DNA of 64,000 nt. Source: Seriola aureovittata (Eukaryota; Chordata; Actinopteri; Carangiformes; Carangidae). Below the pieces are notes generated by a model, which worked only from the letters and a program-made list of their open reading frames with translations, was not told where the DNA came from and ran no database searches. The stretch is from positions 25,664,160-25,728,159 of the forward strand of contig NC_079378.1 in assembly GCF_021018895.1 (NCBI RefSeq). The letters run 5' to 3'. Positions within the stretch are counted from its first letter, which is position 1. Each line of letters starts with the position of its first letter. Shown here one piece after another: positions 12,201 to 25,800 of the stretch. Made by a program: the position numbers and the translations under genes.

Positions 12201-14239
12201 CACAGTTAACCACGTGACTGTATCTACCACTGTGGTAGCTGCAGCAATCCTGAAACCTTCCACTAATATACACAAAGGCAGAGTAATGGTTTGCACACAC
12301 AAAGCCCTCTAAAATCTATTTTATTTATATCATATTTCAGTTTAGCAATCTGCATCAAAAGTTCCTTTTAGCAAAAATGAAATGATAAATGTTCTGAGGT
12401 TAAAGGCGGAAAAACACACTGATACACTGTGACTAGATGTGGAATGACCTCATACATTTTATTTTCACTCTAAATCCAGATTACTTTTCCATTTATTACC
12501 AGAGGTGATGCAGGTATGCTCATGTTTATGCTGCTGGAACAAGAGCTTTGTGTTTCCTTTGCCACAGACCATAATCCCAAAGTTATCAGGTAGGTTAAAG
12601 GGAAGAATTTCAAAATAAGCTGATGCATTCACCTGCATGCTTTCAAGTTGTTTTTTCATACCTGCCTTGAGTCATTCTTCCCCAATCTTACATCTTAGTT
12701 TCCTTGATGGAAGTTCACTAGTGGCTGCAGTGATGTGCAGTATGAATAGACTGATCTCGGGCATAGAAAGATAATTAGGTATTATGCCTGTCTGGATATG
12801 CCTTCAGCATACAGTGAGCCTCAGGTTGTTTACTGCTTACACTTTGTGTATGTGGCTCAGGAAACATCACAACCAGTCTCATGTGGAATTGGGAACCTGT
12901 AGGAGAGGGATTTAGATGTGTCGCCAACCAGACTATGTGATTATTGAGAAACTGTGTGAGAGCTCAGCACACCAGCATGAAGAATGAGATTTGTAATGTA
13001 GAGATGTGGACTCAATACGACTACACGGAACGTGGGAATGCCCACTGGCCCCGTTCCCCGAGCTTACATATGATAAGCTGCAACTATCTTGTCTTGAGCT
13101 GCCAAGTTGGTGTGTAACACAGCCTCATCTGGCCAGGGCAGTGGGCCTTGACATTTCAGCCCCCTGCCAAGAAGATCCTTCTTCTATCTTCTCTCCCCAA
13201 AGCCCCCGTGGCCCCTGAGAGCACCGTCAGCATGCAGCAGTCAGCTGAGGCTGATTGAATTAACTGACACAAAATGTATTCTACTTGCTCAACCTGCTGG
13301 ACAGATGAATGCATCACTGACAGACTTTGAATCCAGGCAATGTGAGCGGGTGTGTGATACAAGCTTTCACCAGGATATAGTGGCTCAGACAGCCATTAGG
13401 ATAAACACATTCTCAGTGCTACATCAAATACAACTGGGACGACTGTAAAAGATAACAACCCTCAACCCTGGCATGGAGCTCTCCGCGGCTGAGAAAAGGT
13501 TTCTTGTTTCTGCACTGCTTCAAAAGCATGGTTGGGTGTCTGACGTCGATTTATTTGTTTCCTAGCAATGGGGCAGTGGTAGCCTAAGGTTAAAGAAGCA
13601 GACTTGTGACTGGAGGTTGCCTGGAAAGTCTGGGTTGTGGAAATTAATGAGAAACGCTTTCCTGTGGTTGCAGCAGGCAGCCCTCAAGCGTGAGTCAACA
13701 CAATTCCATGAAGTGCGTATAATCCTCCTTTCCCTACAACTTTTGCCCCAAGGATGTAAATGAATGTGAGCTATAAGTCAACGTACCTGGTAGAATAAAA
13801 CGCAAACTTCCTGTGAAATCCACAACAACAACATCAACCATTAGTGCCACCGATATGATGCTGGGGTGCCCTGAGGAGAGTTACAATATGATCAAAATAC
13901 TCAAGAGCACTAATGGATGTTAGGACCAGTGTTGTTGTTCCATTTGGAGCACTCAGGACCACAGGGCAAAGCGTACATACAGTTTCAGGGTTGCTTAAAG
14001 CAGAGACTCCACAACTTTTTCAGTTTCCTGGTTGAACTGTGGCGTGTGCTCCGCAGATAAAATCCTGTTCGATAAAGGAAGAAGATTTTGGGACCTTTTA
14101 CATGAGAAGTTTTTGAGATAATTTGTCTTAAGAAAGAATCTATGATAGAGTTAATCTTCCACTGAACCCTTTAAAGGACACTGCACTGCGTGTCCTTTAA
14201 CAGTAATCACTTTTTTTCCTCTCTAAATTTAGTGCGACT
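9280..14239. other. Non-coding stretch, no gene recognised
   Basis: Contains a T25 run at 9793-9817. The segment at about 10800-11340 is balanced in composition, low in simple repeats and rich in short homeodomain-like ATTA/TAAT words, the texture often seen in conserved non-coding elements. That is only an impression. Short A/C-rich (CA)n patches occur near 11540-11560. No coding exon was recognised. Confidence 0.45.
9793..9817. repeat. Poly-T tract (25 bp)
   Basis: A homopolymer run of 25 T after CAGA. On the minus strand it would be a poly-A tail, but I cannot recognise a retroelement body next to it. Confidence 0.95.
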
Positions 14240-14770
14240 GTCTCAATGAGACCTACAATTGGAAGCATCCTGGAGGATGGGCGTGGGTTCATCCTCGGGG
14301 ATTGACTCATTGATTCCCCTCAGCCCTTGAGTCTGGCTTTGAGAGCCACTAGGCAGGTTTCAAGGGCTCTCATTACCGACGCGTACATGTAAAGCTGTTC
14401 ACTGCTGCCTCAAGCTGTCGGCAGAAGAACCCTAAATTGAGCGCTGCAGCGAGGATGATGGATAGTCTTGTCCAGGATACAGATGGCTCCTGGAGGGGGT
14501 CCGGCTCCCCTTTGGGGACAAGTCAGCTGGGCCGAAGACCACATAATGACAGCTAGAATCTCTTTGCAGTGTAACATAAGCCACCACAGAGCCATCTATA
14601 ACAGCTCGGAGACCATGCACGTCTCTGAGATGTTGCACTAGTACCACACAATCAATAAAGCAGCCGAGCGTAACACTAACAGCTCCAATGTGCATGTCAT
14701 CAACTCTGGACTGTGCATAGTCATGTGTATGTGGGTCCCCTATGGTAACTATTATCCCCACCTCCCCTCC
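14240..14770. other. Balanced-composition block with a 109-codon minus-strand frame; possible conserved non-coding element
   Basis: This block is more GC-rich and free of simple repeats compared with its flanks, which turn sharply AT-rich after about 14770. It carries overlapping minus-strand frames (14432-14761 and 14410-14595). The longer frame begins MGIIVTIGDPHTHDYAQSRV and contains a hydrophobic stretch (GCFIDCVVLV), but no domain family is recognisable and no convincing splice boundaries flank it. A regulatory element seems as likely as a coding exon. Confidence 0.3.
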
Positions 14771-15285
14771 TCCACTGCGTTATAATGATACTCTGTTACA
14801 TAATTAGTAATAAACAGAAGGAATTTAAAAAGTACATTATGAAAATATGATCTTTGTAAATATAATTTTACTGGAAATAACAAAAACCACGCCTCACTCA
14901 TTCTGTGTCATCATGGTTATGACATAATTGTTCACCAATCATGAATACACATTAGTAAATTATTGATGACTAATGTTGAAATGAAAATATCATTAATGTC
15001 TTAGTTTCCTTTTATGAACGTTAAGATTATTCAGACCTGCTGGTCTATTACTGTATATGAATCCTTCATAAACCATGAGAAGTCTAAGTTAACGAGCACA
15101 TACACTAAATACATAGCGTTTCAAAGGCTTCTTCTAAATGGAGACTTGTTTGGATTATTTCTGGAAGCTGTTGCCACAGCAAAGGAAGAACAGCAGTTAG
15201 TTCAACAGAATCTTAAAATAATTATATCCTGATTGGCAAATTACTTCTTCCTGCTCCCTAAGAAGAAGTCACGATCTATAACCAG
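14771..15285. other. AT-rich non-coding stretch
   Basis: Very AT-rich with frequent stops. The 72-codon plus-strand frame has no recognisable signature. Confidence 0.5.
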
Positions 15286-15456
15286 CAGTCCTCCACTGAA
15301 CGTGCTGCCACGACTTCACAGCGCAGCGACTGAGCAAGTGCAGCTTTAATGTTGCTATAGAAGAGGAAGACCTGTGCTGTTTGTCACTTTGAGTGAGAGA
15401 GCTGGAAGGTAGCGGGTGATGGAGTGCACTTGTGTGAGCGAGGGCTCCAGGGTCAC

Positions 15457-15531
15457 ATGTCTTTGTGTCCTGCCCTTAGAGGAGGCCTTGCCCTCCTGTT
15501 CCTGCTGGCCCTGGCTCTCCTGTTGGTACAG
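15457..15531 (+). CDS. Candidate first coding exon: signal-peptide-like segment ending at a splice donor (partial)
   Basis: From ATG at 15457 the frame reads MSLCPALRGGLALLFLLALA then LLLVQ. This is a short n-region with one Arg, an uninterrupted Leu/Ala-rich hydrophobic core of about 15 residues and a polar end, as in a signal peptide or signal anchor. It runs straight into ACAG|GTATGG, an acceptable donor, which would leave a phase-0 intron. About 130 bp upstream are moderately GC-rich and could be a 5' UTR. Against it: an out-of-frame ATG lies at 15419, no CpG island is obvious, and no downstream exon on the plus strand was recognised. Leu-rich frames also arise by chance in CTG/CCT-rich DNA. 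The product cannot be named. Confidence 0.25.
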
Positions 15532-15659
15532 GTATGGCTAATCACAGACTGTGGCATCGGGTCCATGCAGTCAGCCCTGAATAAAACATGGAGCGAAAAA
15601 TTTAATCAAGAGAGGGCATCTGCGGCTGTCTCAGGCTGCTGGTACTAACACTCCAGCTA

Positions 15660-17733
15660 TTCACCACATGTGTCCTCATACTAATGTAAGGCCTAAAAGG
15701 AGGCAGAGGGCAACCTCTTTTCATAATCAAAGTGTTTTTATTCATGACATGTCTATTAATTAGTTTGGAATAGTCTGCACCATGTGCTCAGGAGAATTTA
15801 AATTGGCTGAAGAGGATTTGCCCTTTCTCTGTTAAGCCAATGATTTCTTGGCAAGTCTTTATAACCAGGGAGGGACAAAGAGGGGGAGGAAGAGACAAGG
15901 AGATAGAAAGGGTGTCTGTGTGTGTGTCTGTCTCTCTCTCTCTCTGTGAGTGAGTGAGTGAGTGACACATAGAGTCCATAGATCACTGTTAGAAACAAAA
16001 CTGAAGCTGCAAGTGTTGTTTGCCGTGTTTCAACGTATCTGATCTAGGAGTGGATATTAGTAAGAAGTGCACATCAACTCATTTGAATCCAGTAAAAAGA
16101 ATTACAAGTAATATGTGCTTGTTGCTTGGATTGTTACGTCAGCTAAAAAAGGGAGATGTAACCCAGGAATCAAATGCATTAGAAAAGCATTAGATGAGCT
16201 GAAGAACATATTCTAATAATTGGAAGTCTGTGTTACATTTTGCCAAAGAAAGGAAGAAGATCGTGAGGGAATGTCCATGGAGACGTCTTCGAGTGGATCA
16301 TTTTCTCCAATTAAGATATATGTATATTTAAGTAAATAAATAAATAGAATCATTTGATGAGCACAACACCGGAGTCTTGAGAGACAGCTACGTGACAAAC
16401 CTTATTGCTGGGTTGCGTGATATCCTTTTAAATTCCTGCACCAGTGGCTCCCATGTATTATTCCACTGTAACAACTCGCAAGACTTAGATAATTAAATGT
16501 CTTCTCTCGTGGCTTAATGCCTATCCTCCATGTCTCACCTCCTCAGAAAAGAAGCTATTAATGTTTGTCTCCTGTCATTAAAGCTGTACTTCTGCTTCTG
16601 TCAAAGCACAACCTGACACAATTATCTGCTTTCATTCAAATTATGAATCAATAACAGTATCCAATTCAAAACCAAAATAATGGAACCTCATAAACAACCT
16701 GTCTCTGGTTCAATTAACAAACAGGCGTACAGTATTGACACTTGTCAAGACATAATCAGCAGTGATATTTTAGTCATGGTGAAGGATGGAACAGGAGGCA
16801 AATTGTTTGCTAATTCTCATTTCACACTCCCAACGTGAAATCATCCAGGCACACAGAGCACCAGTTCCTTTACATGCACAATGGTCTGGCTCACTGCGTT
16901 ACACCAAATTATCTTTCCCTTGGCTTAATTATTCATTAGGCAAACATAATTAATTTAAGAAGCTTCTCTCACAGGAAGTGTTTCAAATAAAGGCCAGAAG
17001 GACAGCTTTCTGCTTAATCATTAACTGAACACAGAACACAGCCAAGAACCTGCAAGGGTATAAATGCTTTATTGAACATAATCTTAATCTGTGCCAACAG
17101 TTTTTACAGAACTGAAAAGTTGGTGCTCTGTGCAGAAAATGCACCGGAACATGTTTATTGGTTCAGCTGATGCAGCTAGAAATGCCTTGAAAATCAAGCT
17201 TTTAAACCGTACTTTAATGTCATGTGCATGTAATTTAACATCCACGCACAAGTGCACAAATTCTGAAAAGGCAGCTACAACATTTTCAGGTGGTTACTTG
17301 CATACATCATTTACCAGGCCCTACTTTGTCTCAAGGTGTCTGAGGGGCCTGATGCCTGTGACAGAGAGAGGATGTGAAACCCAGACAGAGGGATTAGCTT
17401 CTGCGGCTCTTCTTAGCCGATCCATCTCCTACCCCACATATTTACCAGAAAACCACCCTAATTAGACACACTGAGTACACAGGCACACAGGCACAAACTT
17501 TGCCCTCTCCTCTCCTCCTTTATCTCCCCTTCCTTCGCTCAATCTTCCCGACTCTAACAGAAGCGTCTTGGAGAGAAGGCGCAGGCTTTGATCTATCTTT
17601 TCCGTGATTCTGAGCTTTCAGATCAAGGGGCGGTTTGTCTTCAAGCTCACCAAATCCTCAGGCGGCCCGAGACAAAGAGCAAACATACTGAAGTGCCTTT
17701 CCAGATCCATTTGCCTAATGGCAGATCTGTCTG

Positions 17734-17736
<3 letters not shown>
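15660..17736. other. Non-coding stretch with (CT)/(GTGA) low-complexity patch
   Basis: A patch of GTGTCTG, (CT)n and (GTGA)n sits at about 15912-15966. The segment at about 16480-16990 has the unique, ATTA-rich texture of possible regulatory DNA. The 124-codon plus-strand frame at 17091-17465 shows no domain and is judged non-coding. Confidence 0.45.
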
Positions 17737-17781
<45 letters not shown>

Positions 17782-17796
17782 TGTGTGTGTGTGTGT
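17737..17796. repeat. (GT)n microsatellite with one TA interruption
   Basis: A GT array of about 60 bp, interrupted once by GTAT near 17774. Both strands give artefactual low-complexity frames across it. Confidence 0.97.
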
Positions 17797-18333
17797 ACAT
17801 TGACCCTCCATTGTTGCATCCCCTTGTGCCACTCCATTCCAACAATTATTACTCTTCTTTTTGTGAGTCTATCATTATTATTATTATTTTCAGTCTTCAT
17901 GAGATGCGAAATTTGACGGACTGAAGTTTCCAAACCACTTTTGCCATTGTCCTGATTTACCTTATTTCAAGTAAAGTTTCTTCCTGGAATTAATCTCTGC
18001 AAGCAAACTATCCTCTTCATATTACCATGGAAACAACAAGACTTTTTTTCCCTGGGGATCTATTAAAACACTTCTATTCTGAGGATCTATTCATGAGTCA
18101 ATGAAAAGGGTGAATATGACACCTCTGAGCTACTGCCAGTGTGTCTCCTGGTCAATAATTTTTAGTTTAAAAGCTCCAAACCAAGCCGAGCTGTAACCAA
18201 GGAGGGATGGATTGTTTTGGTGATAATATATTTTTGAGAAAGAATATTTCAACCCTTAAAGTTTGTCTCAGCTACATTTGAGTATTGTTTTTCAGTCACA
18301 CTCCTCTATGTGTAGTTTAGTTTTACAGTTTTA

Positions 18334-18355
18334 GCTGCTGCTGCTGCTGCTGCTG
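18334..18355. repeat. (GCT)n trinucleotide array
   Basis: About seven perfect GCT/CTG units followed by GTTGTT. It is not inside a supported coding exon. Confidence 0.9.
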
Positions 18356-21300
18356 TTGTTTTTCTCTGATTTTTCTCTGTTTTTTTATTTAAAAAATAGT
18401 AAAATAAAAACACTAACTGTAAAAATGTCACTTGTTAATAGATGACAGCTCTTTCAGATATTTATAAATGAACTTGTGTTTGAATATGATTGAAGTGGCA
18501 ACAAAAGACAAAAGTTGTGGAAACTTCAGTTTAAAATACAAATGTTATAATATAATATTAATGTTATAATGTTTATTACCTCCAGTACATAACATTTTGC
18601 ATTTGCCATACTCATTCTTACAAACTCTTTGTTTTTTTTTAGCCACAATCTAATCCCTGTAGATCCATCCCTTTTGTGAGCAGTGGCATGCAAAAGCAAA
18701 TGAGAGGGAAAAAACATTTGCAAACCTTTTAGTATCTGTTTGAACTCGTGCCTTCAAATGTGTCCTCATATTTGCCTTCATAATCAGTTTGGACAGACTG
18801 GATTGTGCTGTGAAATGAAATGTGAGCTCACAAATCCCATTGGCTTATAGGGTGACAAATCCAGCTGGCTAGAAACCTTTCTCTCATCCCTACTTTCATT
18901 TACAGTTGAGTGCAGTAAATATGAAAAAAAAAAAAAAAAAGTCGATAGTTAACTTTGTTTGAGTTTAAAAGGTTAAAACAGCAAAGAGCAACCTCACAAA
19001 TGGCAAGGGATACTGAGACAGAGGGTGCACATGCAGACAATAAAAGGAAAGGCTGCAGAATAAAATGACTCCAAAATCACAGCAGGCGTTTAATCCAATT
19101 TCCTTGGCAGTTGGAGCTGTGTAAAAATCACATAGTGGTTTGTCCCCTATAAAAGCCATAGGGATGGGTGTATGCCATCCAAATAGAAAATCCTAAAGCA
19201 GAATTGATCAACAGTCTAATAAGAGAAAGACAGATTCAAAGGGAATGAACTGCAGAAAGAGACAATAAACATGAGCCAGTAATTTAACTCACATGTTCTT
19301 GTTGAGATTTTAAGGTTAAATACCATGTGGACATTCATTTTTTCTTGTGTATTATTTTGGAATAAAATCCCTCAGTGTCTAAAATGATAATACTATAGTT
19401 CATCGACAAGTGAGAGTTATAAAATCTCTGACATAGACCTGGATGTGATAGAGCTCTCTGGAAGTCAGGCCATGCTTTATCTGATTTTTGTATTTCCTCT
19501 ACACTACTAAAACTTTAACAACACTATAGTCTGACTTAAGCTACTTAAACAGTGTTTCTGGGAGCTGCTCCTCCCTCCTGTCTCTGCACTACCTTTCATC
19601 ACTACCTCAAATGTGCATCCACACGCAGAGCCGGCTCCTGGAGCTGGGCCAGAGAGTGTCCCTGCAGCCTCTCAGCAGAAACAGCTTTGTCAAACTCAGT
19701 TAGCCGCCTCCGAGGGGAAACACCTCTTTCCACAGTAATACTCCCAACTATTCTCATCATGCCCCTGCCTCTGCCTCAGCCACCTCATCAATCCACACAG
19801 CAACAAAGGTAAACAGCCTCGCACCTTCCACACAGAGGCCCGTGCTGCTTTGTTGACAGAGTGCATGTGCAAACCGCCTGCACAGAGGCTGCACGACTCA
19901 CAGGATAGACTGAGCTTCATTTACAGAAGGTAATTGCACTGGAGCCAAGTGCTGCACTTTTGTGATGAGATTTTTCACAGCTTTGCTAAAACCTTGTCTA
20001 GATTTGTTTACTGGTCGGATGAAGCTACTTTGACAAGGACATATAATAAGTTCAGCTAAACACAGTCGTATCACCTTCAGGCAGATGCGGTCACTGACAT
20101 TGACGGGCTATTTACCAACCCTCCTCCTCATTGTGTAGTTAACCCTTGTCTGGTTGGGATCGCTTAAGAAGCTGGGAATGAAAACATTTTCATGGTTATT
20201 GTTTGGAGCAGTTGGGTTCTGTATGCTCTCCTGGTTTCTTCTGTGAAGGCACTCTAGACAAAAGCGTCCACAGACGGTGTATCTAATGTTCTTCCTGATA
20301 TAAATCGAAGGATTCAAGCAGAAACAATTCCCCACTACTTTCCTCTCTAGCTCTGCTCTCACTATTGCTCCCTCCTCGTGATATAGTTTCTAACCTGCTA
20401 CTTTAATTAGCAGAAGCACAATTTTTCCCGTTAAAACACAGCTGCAATCTCATTGAAGATGTCCCACTCCTCTCAATGAAATCTGCAACTTATATGCTAT
20501 GTCCATGTTCCACAAAAAAAATGAGAAAAGCATCTTTGAAAACAACCAATCGCTGTCACCCAGCATGTGCAGACAATAAGAGACAGACACTGTGTAGTGG
20601 AGAGTCTAACCAAGTCATTATTTCAACAGCTGTCCTGGCGTTTTGAATTCAAATGTATTCCTTTTGTCCTGATGAAAAACTCAGGATGTAGCAGAATATC
20701 TTACGCATAATACAGCCGTAGAAATGGAGAAAACTGAAGAAGCATGTGAGTGGTTGGAAGCTGCATGGACACTTGTTCAAGAAATGTCCCCAGGACCATC
20801 TTCCACAGAATATTTTCTCTCCTTTTCCCAAGACTGCCAGCTGATAAACATCTGGGTGTTGGGTGTTTGTTCCCGGTAAAACCAGAGATGTGTTTACAAT
20901 GCTACAAAAAAGGGATAAATCTGAAGTGTTTCCTTTGTGCCTCTTCAGACTGCGTCTTAAAACCAGTAATGATTACAATATACACACTATTAAGTGTAGG
21001 TACTTAGAGTTTCTCAGGGCAAGGACATTTTGCTGTTTAAGTATTATCTGTTGCAAGGATAGAAGGGAAATGTAGGGGAGAGTGAATCCTACACGCTGGT
21101 TAGTACTGTTGACTCACAGTGGGACATGATTTGTCTCTTTGTAGATTCTCTGTCTGCTGAGACACACTGAGATTAATTATCATTATGGCCATAATCACAT
21201 CAACATAAGAGCATGGTGTTTACATGAGTGTGATGTTATTTGGATTGGGGCAAATTGACTGTACTGATGATGGACTGTTCTCATGTTTCCACCAAAGGAA

Positions 21301-21949
21301 TGATGTTAACATTTTCATGTTTTATCCTCAAGACAATCACGGGGGTTCGTATTGCACTTCAAAATCATTTGGCTATTCTCACCCAGTCTCTTCCTGAGTA
21401 CCTCAGTTTAGCAAAAACTCATCCCCTACTGTCAGAATTCCTTTTCTCTGTTTGCATTTATAATAATAATCATATACAGTACACACAGCCAGGCTTCACA
21501 GACCGAATATGTGTACGTCCCCAAAACTGGCAAACTACGTTTGAAAAATGATCTCTGGGTTAAATAAGGAGTCAAATTAAGGTTTTTAAATGTAGTGCCA
21601 CTGTAATGTCACATTCACATTTACATGGAAAAATAAACAGACTAAACTGTAAAACAAGCCACGACCAAAACAGCATGAAATAGTCAAAGTTAAGAGTGTG
21701 TTCAGTATATTTTTCTGTATTTTGTGTTTGATCTTTCAGTGATGTTTTGAACTCAGAGGCAGTCGTAAAACCTTTAATTCAATTAAAGGAAGAGAGCTGG
21801 GTGATTACAGATATCAGCGACGTGTAATGCTTGAGTAATAATCTATTTAGTTCATTTAAATATATCATGCTCTGTGAATGCATGGGCCTGCAGGCTTCAG
21901 CAAATCAGCCAAAAACAACTAGAAGGTAACCAAGAAGAGCAGCTTAACA

Positions 21950-21953
<4 letters not shown>

Positions 21954-21981
<28 letters not shown>
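21954..21981. repeat. (AC)n microsatellite
   Basis: A short CA array of about 28 bp followed by CGCATGCATC. Confidence 0.95.
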
Positions 21982-21984
<3 letters not shown>

Positions 21985-22460
21985 TGCATCTAAATACACA
22001 TCTATTTCCAGGCAAACACAGTGGTCTCATATTTAAAGCAGAATGATAAAAGCCAGAATCAGAAGCAGATAAATGGAAGAGATTAACATTTTAATGTCTG
22101 CCAGGTCTTTTCAAACGGTATCAGGATACTACTGTAAGAAACTAATTCCACTTTGTTTTTAACAATAACAAGTTTGTGATGCATTTTAGTTGTTGAACTC
22201 TTCTCTCAAGCAATGATATCTGAATTACTCCTGATACTGGAAACACAATTCAGGTAGTGCCACATGAAACCATTTGGTGCTTTTAAAGACAACTTCAGAG
22301 AAGCTAAAGGGAAAAATGAAAATGAAAGATCAGTAAATGTCTGAGCTTTCCTCTGTGATGCAGGTTGGTTGAATCATGAAGGCAGCCCACTCTTCACTCT
22401 CAGCTCTGTCCTCAAAGGATAAACATATTGACAGCTAACTCCAGAGAAGACTCTCCAGTA

Positions 22461-22890
22461 ATGTGAGTGGCTCTGAGGCTGTACTTAGACACAGCATTCT
22501 CACAATGACAGTAATGACAGAATGATGTTCAGCATCTTCATTTAGGGTGTTAGCATGCTAACATATGCTAATGAGTTCAATCACAAAGAACAGCCGAGGC
22601 TGAAATGTCCTTACTCTCGCAGGTATTTGCTGAAAACAAGTATTGGACAAATGCTGACCTGGTGATGGTGATAGATGAACAGTCAGGGGACAAAGTTATT
22701 AATAATGTCTGTGGCAAATTCAGTGGTAATCCATCTAACAGCTGTCAAGGCAGTTCACTCAAAACCACAACTCTCAACCTCATGGTGGCCAAAGTCATTA
22801 CGAATATTCATTTGGACACGATGAATATATTTACTAAATTTAATACTCATCATCCAACAGCTGTCAAGACAGTTCACTAAAAACAACAAG
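22461..22890 (+). repeat. Dispersed fish repeat, copy 1
   Basis: Begins near GTGGCTCTGAGGCTGTACTT and includes TTAGCATGCTAACATATGCT (22549-22568), 'ACAGCCGAGGCTGAAATGTCCTTA' and 'GCAGGTATTTG'. It then carries a downstream segment with 'GTATTGGACAAA', 'TGATGGTGATAGATGA' and 'CAACCTCATGGTGG'. I know this ordered set of words from a very abundant percomorph interspersed repeat; the assignment is from memory, not a search. Internally, CCATCTAACAGCTGTCAAGG + CAGTTCACT (about 22731-22759) recurs as CATCCAACAGCTGTCAAGAC + AGTTCACT (about 22853-22879), so part of the unit is duplicated. A second, shorter copy lies at about 45270-45440. The 91-codon frame over it is not a gene. Confidence 0.6.
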
Positions 22891-25800
22891 GACTAAAATT
22901 CACAAAAATCAGCAGGTTCCATTCCAAAATTCCCCAGCAATCCTCCCGCACTTGTTGAGGTATTTCAGATGTCATCCTTTATTTATTTTACAAACTGAAT
23001 CGTAAAAGGAGCAGAAACATAAACATATATTAAGTGATATGGTTACATTATGTTCCTGTCAACTGTATTGTCTGCCTCACAAAGCTTTGTCTCTATTAAT
23101 GGGAAGCTGCTAAACATCTCTTCTATTCATTTCACACACCATCTGAAAGAAATGTCAGAAATGCACAGACCAGCTTTTACCACTAAAAGCTGTAGTTCTG
23201 CAATCAATGACGTGGTCCAACAGAGCTCCAGCTGCTCCCTGCTAAGTAGTCCATTCTTACAGGCAAGCATCATTTTTAAAGGCCGCTCACTGCTCTGACA
23301 GATGAGAGCGGCCACAATGAGCCGGCGCTCCGTCACCAGGAGAGAAGCAGAGGACTGCCTTATAACTGACAGACAATTGCCTGGCCACCCGGCAGTTGCT
23401 TGGACTGAAAATGTTCGATATTTTGAAGATGGCGGTCGATGTTAGAACCTCTAAATTATACACAAGGTCCTCGGGGACATCGCTTCAATACATCTCACTA
23501 CAGAGAGCGAGGCTCACAGTCGCTGTGTCTGTATTGTCTGTACTGAAGACATCAGCTGTATAAAATGCCTGGGAATGGATGTTTGCCTGTGATACTACCC
23601 TGTTCCATTTTAGCCAGTGGCTTAAAAGCAGGGATGTTATTTCCACTGCAAGAATTCAGTGTTTTTAGAGATCTTACAATGAGTTTGTGATCGGTCGTAC
23701 GTGAACTTAAAATTATGCATCACTGGAAATAAAATCGAAATGTGTCATACGTGTAAATGAAAAGCAGACGGGCTGCGACTTTCCCCAGCATCTTGCACAC
23801 TTTCTTTGCTTGTGTTTGTCTTTGGCTATTTTCAATTACTGGCGGAGCTACTATCCCCTTCCTTGATCTATCCACAACATTGTTATCTTTCTCTGCTACT
23901 TATAATATGTTTACTCATCCTGATGAATTCAATTACATCTTTTCAGAGGAAATTACTGTGGGGGTGGCTCAGCCTGCCAGAGGTCAGCACTAACTGTGAA
24001 TACTAAAACTACTCCCCCAAATACATTACACAGCCTATTACCTGCTGCTTTCCACACAGCACTCTCCAGCCCTACATAAGCCTTTCCACTGCCACAGATG
24101 AAATGCTTTCTAGATGGGATCTGGCGTGGAGAAGAGGGGAAGAGAGCTGGAGCTGTCCCCGGGCCTAATCGTTTCAGAGAGCCATCCCCAGTGCAGCCGC
24201 AAAACACGCCAGTGCTGATTAGGGAGGTGTGTACACGGCCAGGCAGAGCGTGAAAGGTGCGGAAGGGAGGCTTGGCCTGGGGGAGGCTACCATGCCGACT
24301 CTTTTTTTTTCTTTTCCAGTGAAGGATTGGTGGATCGATAAGGCGCAAGGCCAAAGGCAAGGCAGGTGGAAAGTAAGCTGGTGGCGTACTGCCCTGACAA
24401 ACTGGTAGACATTGCTTCATTTGGGGTTTTGCTAGAGGGGTACTCTTCATTTGGAATAAATTAGATGTGGAGGCCCCACCTCCACTTCCACCAGCGTTGG
24501 CCAGGCGCAGTGTTTGAGACCATTGGCCTCCCTGCTGGATGTCCGACCACACTCCTCTGCTTTGAGAGGGAGATTTCATAAATGGAGCAGCTCAGAGACA
24601 CTTCCTCTCCTCTGCTGAGGATATATGTTGACAATTCCATTGTAAACCTGTTACTTTAAACCTCTGAAGAGACTGTTGTGTAGAGACAAAACACAGGTTG
24701 CTACAGAGACTTCTCACCTCATTATCTAAACAGAGGAACCCATTTCAGCTCTATAACTGTCAAAGTGATTAAACAAACAGGATGGGAAATGCTATCTAGA
24801 AAAAAGCCAGTTTCTTCTCTCAGCATTGTTCTGTATTTTTTTTTATTTTGACCTCTTTACTCTACTATGTACTATTTCTTTCTATTTTTAATATATCAGG
24901 GGCAGGAACAGACTCTAATTTACCTGGGATAAGAATGTAGGCTAAACGCTCCAAAGGTAAATGTACCAAGGCAAATGATGTTACGCTGTTAGCTCTATAA
25001 TCATTATATATTGGTTGGTTGGTGTATTCTCTGCATATCTGTGTGTTAACAGTAATTTCTATGTGCAGGAATTAAAAAGTGAAATTATTAGGTGCTTATA
25101 ATATTCTGTTTTTAGCTCTATTGCTTAATTGCTTAATGGCCAAGTAGCCAGCACTGTAATTAACACAGAAGTACATAGTTCGATTGTGAGTATGATGTTA
25201 GTGTTGGTGTTATTTTAATAAGCTGTTCAAGCAAATTATATGTATACATGCAGACTTCAAAACATACACATAGCAAAATGCATAAATACCTAAAATACAG
25301 GAAACATGTATAAGAGGAATTCATACATCCTGACTGAATGCATAAAGATGATGCTGCCTTTTTACCAAATAGTAAGAATATAGAGAAAAAAATCAAAAGA
25401 TTAAACCGTAGTCTTCTTCAACATTTAGGCAAAGTACAGTCTGATTTAGTCAGAACACCAGGGTTCATTTTCTATAGGGTAAAAGCCAGCTGTTGGAGAA
25501 CCAATCCAAGCACAACAGTGATGAAATCCAAAAAGATCCTTGCAAAAATACTCCCTCTCTCCTCCGACAAATAAAGCTCCACAGTTTTGACGAAGAAAAT
25601 ATATGAGGCAATGACTCAAATTAGGATGCATAGAACATTCTCTCAGAGTGAGAGAGGCATTTGCACATGAAGAGTTGAAAATGAGTCGCATTCAGCCAAG
25701 CTGTGAGCTCCACCTAGGAGGCAGTGAAAGAGAGCGCGACAGGCACAGAGAGGGGCTGAGGCAGGCAGGCACCAAGCCTTGAAGAGGGGCATTCTGGCAT

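Larger units (their letters stand above)
17797..22460. other. Non-coding stretch with short simple repeats
   Basis: Contains a (GCT)n run of about 7 units at 18334-18355, an A17 tract near 18925-18941 and a (CA)n array at 21954-21981. No gene or larger repeat was recognised. Confidence 0.5.

Noticed and set aside
17091..17465. 124-codon plus-strand open frame
   Set aside because: No recognisable domain or splice context.
23953..24579. 208-codon minus-strand open frame
   Set aside because: Longest frame outside gene B and the transposon, but it lies in a GC-richer patch where stops are rarer. Composition is Pro/Ser/Gly-mixed with no domain, and no splice-bounded structure was evident. One such frame in 64 kb over six frames is not far from chance expectation.
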